Source: Hydractinia symbiolongicarpus (taxonomy: Eukaryota > Cnidaria > Hydrozoa > Anthoathecata > Hydractiniidae). From it: a stretch of DNA of 60,000 bases. The position numbers were made by a program, and so were the translations under genes. Each line of letters begins with the position of its first letter. Positions within the stretch are counted from its first letter, which is position 1. This document shows, piece by piece, positions 59,901-60,000 of the stretch. The notes below the pieces were generated by a model. It saw only the letters and a list, made by a program, of their open reading frames with translations, made no database searches and was not told the origin of the DNA. Location of the stretch: positions 19,656,001 through 19,716,000 of the forward strand of contig NC_079878.1 of NCBI RefSeq assembly GCF_029227915.1, written 5' to 3'.

Positions 59901-60000
59901 CTGGTTTAGATTACAATGAATGTGACTTTGCATCAAATTGCAGCAAAAATGCATATTGTCTTAATCTCAATGAATCTTCAACATATGCATGCAAATGCAA
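29644..60000 (+). CDS. Giant Ig/SEA/EGF extracellular protein gene (partial)
   Basis: Seventeen exons of 282-315 bp, each one Ig domain, run from 29644 to 47512. Every one begins after an AG acceptor and ends at a GT donor in phase 1, so they join, or can be skipped, without a frame break. They are followed by a 27-bp phase 1-1 mini-exon, three exons of a SEA-like domain and the start of a calcium-binding EGF exon that leaves the window. The domains are rich in N-glycosylation sequons, so the product is extracellular: a surface receptor, adhesion molecule or matrix protein. Ig pairs F-G, H-I, J-K and O-P are clearly related, showing growth by cassette duplication. No signal peptide, transmembrane segment or 5'/3' end is in view, so the final class cannot be decided; an adhesion receptor or a hemicentin-like protein are both possible. 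That the Ig exons and the SEA/EGF exons, 11 kb apart, form one gene rests on strand and phase only. Confidence 0.75.
29950..30329 (+). other. Intron after Ig exon 1
   Basis: 380-bp intron. It contains a short three-copy repeat of about 21 bp (gctcagactaaaagtgttgct type) at roughly 30105-30165, followed by a G-rich run. Nothing else seen. Confidence 0.6.
30330..30635 (+). CDS. Ig exon 2
   Basis: 102 codons, phase 1-1. Canonical I-set landmarks: LQCSARGNPLPTFTWFKG, then the F strand DLTTYTCKAQN. Sequon NDT lies mid-domain. The donor CCA|GTAAAT is weaker than its neighbours. Confidence 0.85.
30767..31051 (+). CDS. Ig exon 3, atypical domain lacking the B-strand Cys
   Basis: 95 codons, phase 1-1. 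It keeps the Trp (FVWYRNS) but the B strand reads LTLNVSV with no Cys, and the F strand reads FVEACNIGGC, placing two Cys four residues apart. Exon 12 has the same layout, so the variation is inherited rather than decay. Several sequons are present. Confidence 0.75.
33088..34246 (+). pseudogene. Harbinger transposase, damaged
   Basis: The frame from ATG 33088 shows family landmarks: FFQYFRMSPSDLETLLSWV, RLCVTMRCLVTGD, IDGKHVVMQAP (first catalytic Asp), FFNYKKQHSIVLMAV, GRQSDGSVYGNS, IGDDAFGL (second Asp), LSRARRVVENVFEI (Glu), then VALHNYLM. Three defects are visible: the helix-turn-helix segment STTVVGRI runs straight into IDGKHV, so about 45-55 residues usually between them are missing; an in-frame TAA at 33778-33780 follows GDDAFGL; and the ALHNYL segment lies in another frame, so there is a shift near 33950. 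The protein would not be functional. Confidence 0.88.
34341..35347 (-). CDS. MADF-domain accessory protein of the Harbinger element (three exons)
   Basis: Exons 35347..35255, 35149..35044 and 34900..34341 join in phase (0, then 1) over two GT..AG introns to a 252-residue protein without a stop. Residues about 23-115 fit a MADF domain: FDKELFIEEVRKFPCPWN, then NNAWQKLARIFQ, then FLQKQLKYLKDNLKKCL. A basic stretch AKREKRKRS looks like a nuclear localisation signal, preceded by a TPPQSP motif. In Harbinger elements this second protein binds DNA and carries the transposase to the nucleus and to the element ends. Here it is intact although the transposase next to it is broken. It converges tail-to-tail with the transposase, with about 95 bp between stops. 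It may still be expressed and act in trans on related elements; that is inference. Confidence 0.85.
36165..36435 (-). pseudogene. Ty1/copia reverse-transcriptase relic
   Basis: Minus-strand translation, with stops, gives WWVVTPKLLDIKTTTKVDFV, then CTDSPTCL, then LQRTVYLRPAIEAKL. These match the start of the copia reverse transcriptase (RWVxTxK..KARxVxRGF, DSPTC, AFLQG..xRxVYLxPPxEA). Similarity may continue upstream to about 36560 (NEKEL segment). It is a short fossil with no LTRs seen. Confidence 0.7.
37089..37391 (+). CDS. Ig exon 4
   Basis: 101 codons, phase 1-1; acceptor ttgttgtag, donor GTAAGT. Landmarks: HECIATGYPEPIIIYWYL and DDGGVLECVATNG. One sequon (NLT). Confidence 0.8.
37467..37757 (+). 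CDS. Ig exon 5
   Basis: 97 codons, phase 1-1, after a 75-bp intron. A canonical I-set domain: LSCVAYGKEPPTIKWSKK and DAGTYICNASNSAGS. Sequons include NES, NYT, NRT and NAS. It resembles exon 14. Confidence 0.85.
37758..38309 (+). other. Intron after Ig exon 5
   Basis: 552 bp of AT-rich sequence; nothing recognised. Confidence 0.6.
38310..38624 (+). CDS. Ig exon 6 (cassette type 1, copy a)
   Basis: 105 codons, phase 1-1. It opens with PVKIYQYPP and has YNISCYASGSPEPRILWLKNG and HANWSCQASNVLVG: the usual DxGxYxC is replaced by an NWSC form. Exons 8 and 10 share the opening and this F strand. Confidence 0.85.
38625..39133 (+). other. Intron after Ig exon 6
   Basis: 509 bp; no feature recognised. 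Confidence 0.6.
39134..39442 (+). CDS. Ig exon 7 (cassette type 2, copy a)
   Basis: 103 codons, phase 1-1. Landmarks: EGSDVSLPCQVISYPASNISW and SRMDAGYYNCSAIN. Exons 9, 11 and 16 share the SYPxS motif and the SRxDxG F strand. Confidence 0.85.
39443..40756 (+). other. Intron after Ig exon 7
   Basis: 1.3 kb, AT-rich. It contains a CAC/CAT/CCA-type trinucleotide microsatellite at about 39571-39620 and a duplicated tttgtatttagacaattg word near 39800-39840. No exon seen. Confidence 0.6.
40757..41068 (+). CDS. Ig exon 8 (cassette type 1, copy b)
   Basis: 104 codons, phase 1-1. Opening PVEIYQRPPEVS, then MMCDASGLPLPTISWLKNG and DHGNWTCRAHNSLVGG. Close to exon 6 and exon 10. Confidence 0.85.
41069..41570 (+). 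other. Intron after Ig exon 8
   Basis: 502 bp; no feature recognised. Confidence 0.6.
41571..41882 (+). CDS. Ig exon 9 (cassette type 2, copy b)
   Basis: 104 codons, phase 1-1. Landmarks: EGSNVSLICRVRSYPASNISW and SRMDAGYYNCSAVN. The middle (ESSHVILERMLKIQNVS) is very like exon 7. Confidence 0.85.
41883..42713 (+). other. Intron after Ig exon 9
   Basis: 831 bp. A perfect 13-bp-arm hairpin with a 3-nt loop lies at 41933-41961 (aaatcatggcata / tatgccatgattt), about 50 bp after the donor. Otherwise nothing recognised. Confidence 0.6.
42714..43019 (+). CDS. Ig exon 10 (cassette type 1, copy c)
   Basis: 102 codons, phase 1-1. Opening PVKIYQRPPNVSKVEE, then LSCYAEGWPRPTISWFKGD and HYGNWSCLGRNVLN. 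Related to exons 6 and 8. Confidence 0.85.
43277..43588 (+). CDS. Ig exon 11 (cassette type 2, copy c)
   Basis: 104 codons, phase 1-1. Landmarks: EGSDVSLVCQVRSYPASNVSW and SRRDAGLYRCSASNSGD. Related to exons 7 and 9. Confidence 0.85.
43655..44010. mobile_element. Decayed Tc1/pogo-like MITE in an intron (candidate)
   Basis: The left end tacagttgcatcccggcaac is followed by repeated ttcgagttaa/gtcgaattta words and a second fragment ends near a tttcgagttat word. This resembles non-autonomous pogo/Tigger-like elements with C-A-G-T-T-G ends and internal TTCGAGTTA repeats. The right terminus is not preserved, so limits are approximate. Confidence 0.4.
44056..44337 (+). CDS. Ig exon 12, atypical domain lacking the B-strand Cys
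   Basis: 94 codons, phase 1-1. Trp is kept (FTWTMDG), the B strand reads LELHFGI without Cys, and the F strand reads RASACNFLGCINS. It is the second member of the exon 3 type. Confidence 0.75.
44433..44744 (+). CDS. Ig exon 13
   Basis: 104 codons, phase 1-1. Landmarks: VNFTCRVSSEPVSSILWLYKG and HSGVYTCKATNK. The donor is GTAAGT. Confidence 0.85.
45021..45317 (+). CDS. Ig exon 14
   Basis: 99 codons, phase 1-1. Landmarks: LSLSCVARSNELPHIVWYKDN and STGVYRCEATNVAGS. Rich in sequons. It resembles exon 5. Confidence 0.85.
45318..46370 (+). other. Intron after Ig exon 14
   Basis: 1.05 kb. It holds the small MITE at 45830-45996; otherwise AT-rich sequence. Confidence 0.6.
45830..45996. mobile_element. 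167-bp MITE with aaggagaact ends and TA flanks
   Basis: The left end aaggagaacta and the right end agttctcctt are inverse complements, directly flanked by TA on both sides (45828-45829 and 45997-45998). The TA duplication fits Tc1/mariner-type elements. There is no coding content. Confidence 0.6.
46371..46676 (+). CDS. Ig exon 15 (cassette type 1, diverged copy d)
   Basis: 102 codons, phase 1-1. Landmarks: TNLSCSATSYPNPTFVWFKDG and DFGKWKCMAENRLVGN. The KWKC form and the NxLVG tail tie it to exons 6 and 8. Confidence 0.85.
46832..47140 (+). CDS. Ig exon 16 (cassette type 2, diverged copy d)
   Basis: 103 codons, phase 1-1. Landmarks: EGNNVSLICRVNSYPPPSYV then RW, and SRTDSGFYTCESSNSQG. Related to exons 7, 9 and 11. 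Confidence 0.85.
47213..47512 (+). CDS. Ig exon 17 (last Ig exon)
   Basis: 100 codons, phase 1-1; acceptor tttttaacag, donor G|GTACGT. Landmarks: AVLKCTVIGEPLPNITWWFN and DEGVYTCRATNDID. No further Ig exon is found downstream. Confidence 0.85.
50790..53450. repeat. Strongly diverged repeat series, about 190-250 bp spacing
   Basis: The phrase acttttgtgagggaggaccatatgca recurs in altered forms near 50798, 51025, 51215, 52376, 52582, 52828, 53015 and 53420. Several copies are followed by an aactgatttttgtt-type segment. Spacing is close to 190-250 bp where dense. It looks like an old tandem array with gaps. Confidence 0.45.
53628..55460. repeat. Two and a half tandem copies of a ~740-bp repeat rich in TGACGTCA
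   Basis: Copies begin at 53628, 54365 and 55110 (the third is truncated near 55422), each with agtggatttttccacggg followed by a tctatataataata.gccagt box and gtctgtctgt. The first two copies together hold eight exact TGACGTCA palindromes (53802, 53889, 53998, 54164, 54314, 54544, 54631, 54740). The termini and the related fragments at about 47925 and 49890 suggest a dispersed family, not a local satellite. Confidence 0.8.
56571..56597 (+). CDS. 27-bp mini-exon linking the Ig and SEA parts (predicted)
   Basis: A strong polypyrimidine acceptor (ttttatttag) and a consensus CAC|GTAAGT donor enclose 27 bases that read IPDGFKPA between split codons in phase 1-1, exactly matching the exons on either side. 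It would add nine residues of flexible linker. The support is splice signals and phase only. Confidence 0.45.
56600..58770. repeat. 42-bp minisatellite, about 51 copies, with higher-order structure
   Basis: The unit contains cacgttttttagttgtaaat then ccagttgttaaatcaccca; variants differ at a few fixed sites (aatcca/aagcct, caattc/cacttc/caatcc). Because 42 is a multiple of three and the unit lacks stops in one frame per strand, both strands stay open (FLVVNPVVKSPNSR on plus, GDLTTGFTTKKREL on minus), but neither has a credible start. The variant order around 57150-57776 is repeated around 57990-58615, and the same one-T deletion occurs 839 bp apart, so a block of 20 units was duplicated. The array fills almost the whole intron between the mini-exon and the SEA exons. 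Confidence 0.92.
58985..59121 (+). CDS. SEA-like domain exon 1
   Basis: 137 bp, phase 1 in and phase 0 out, between a tttttacag acceptor and a GTAAGT donor. It encodes EKKFNGLFEYYGLALKIQG then INFSISDITTQRDFMKDEFN and a short hydrophobic end. Together with the next two exons this resembles a SEA domain: an initial strand, then an S/T-containing turn and a long amphipathic helix. Homology is by pattern only. Confidence 0.65.
59247..59311 (+). CDS. SEA-like domain exon 2
   Basis: 65 bp, phase 0 in and phase 2 out: LTSIFNDIVNNSVVAVTIQK followed by P and a split codon. It continues the helix and the central strand of the domain. Donor TT|GTAAGT. Confidence 0.65.
59312..59655 (+). other. Intron within the SEA-like domain
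   Basis: 344 bp. It contains a tcgtgtatttatataattgcagatgatc segment (about 59397-59425) that is also found at 26948-26975, so a fragment of a dispersed repeat sits here. Nothing else seen. Confidence 0.55.
59656..59825 (+). CDS. SEA-like domain exon 3
   Basis: 170 bp, phase 2 in and phase 1 out: INKQVNFTITLRLTVTESTK, then LTKSFQESLMKNDGQLF and SSFCASVKPDTITVL. The alternating strand followed by a helix fits the second half of a SEA domain. The typical autoproteolysis G-S-V-V-V site is not evident. Confidence 0.65.
59910..60000 (+). CDS. Calcium-binding EGF-like domain exon (cut by window edge)
   Basis: After a tctggtttag acceptor in phase 1 the reading is DYNECDFASNCSKNAYCLN then ESSTYACKC. 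The D-x-N-E-C start, Cys spacing and the STYxCxC end are those of calcium-binding EGF domains. The exon runs past the end of the window, so the sixth Cys is not visible. Confidence 0.85.
   Translation, partial: MTMNVTLHQIAAKMHIVLISMNLQHMHANA

Noticed and set aside
1-60000. CRISPR array, bacterial operon or prophage
   Set aside because: Repeats here are minisatellites and transposon ends, genes are spliced with eukaryotic signals, and no ribosome-binding sites or operon packing are seen.

Overview
The window is AT-rich animal DNA with short spliced exons, canonical GT..AG introns and many decayed transposons. A cnidarian, probably a hydrozoan, fits best. The basis is the mix of a compact single-exon otopetrin, a giant gene with one Ig domain per phase-1 exon, and hAT, PIF/Harbinger, copia and LINE remnants. 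The species is not fixed by anything I can read.

Layout. 1-7.2 kb: no gene seen; it holds a 71-bp palindromic insertion with a perfect 10-bp target duplication. 7.4-8.9 kb (+): an otopetrin-type proton channel in a single exon, with an RFX-like X-box about 190 bp upstream. 11.4-15.0 kb: a hAT transposon with 24-bp inverted ends and a two-exon transposase (765 aa, minus strand) that reads intact. 18.5-24.6 kb: a 6.1-kb DNA transposon with 28-bp perfect inverted ends. I reconstruct a five-exon gene in it that fuses N-terminal C2H2 fingers to a DDE-like transposase of a superfamily I cannot name. That gene is broken by two stops and two frameshifts, and is flanked by inverted arrays of a TGAGGTTAC motif. 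25.8-26.2 kb: tail of a LINE (minus strand). 28.0-28.8 kb: a PIF/Harbinger deletion derivative with TTA target duplication.

29.6 kb to the right edge (+): one very large gene for an extracellular adhesion-type protein. I place 17 Ig-domain exons, all phase 1-1, then a 27-bp mini-exon, three exons of a SEA-like domain and the start of a calcium-binding EGF exon. The signal peptide, any membrane segment and the 3' end are not seen in the window. Its introns have received a PIF/Harbinger element (33.0-35.6 kb, TAA target duplication; broken transposase, intact three-exon MADF gene), a Ty1/copia reverse-transcriptase fossil, a small TA-flanked MITE, diverged tandem arrays, a repeat rich in TGACGTCA palindromes, and a 2.2-kb 42-bp minisatellite that nearly fills the intron between the mini-exon and the first SEA exon.

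The host content is therefore two genes, an ion channel and a giant Ig/SEA/EGF surface or matrix protein. The most unusual material is the zinc-finger/DDE transposon with its mirrored motif arrays, and the cassette architecture of the Ig gene.
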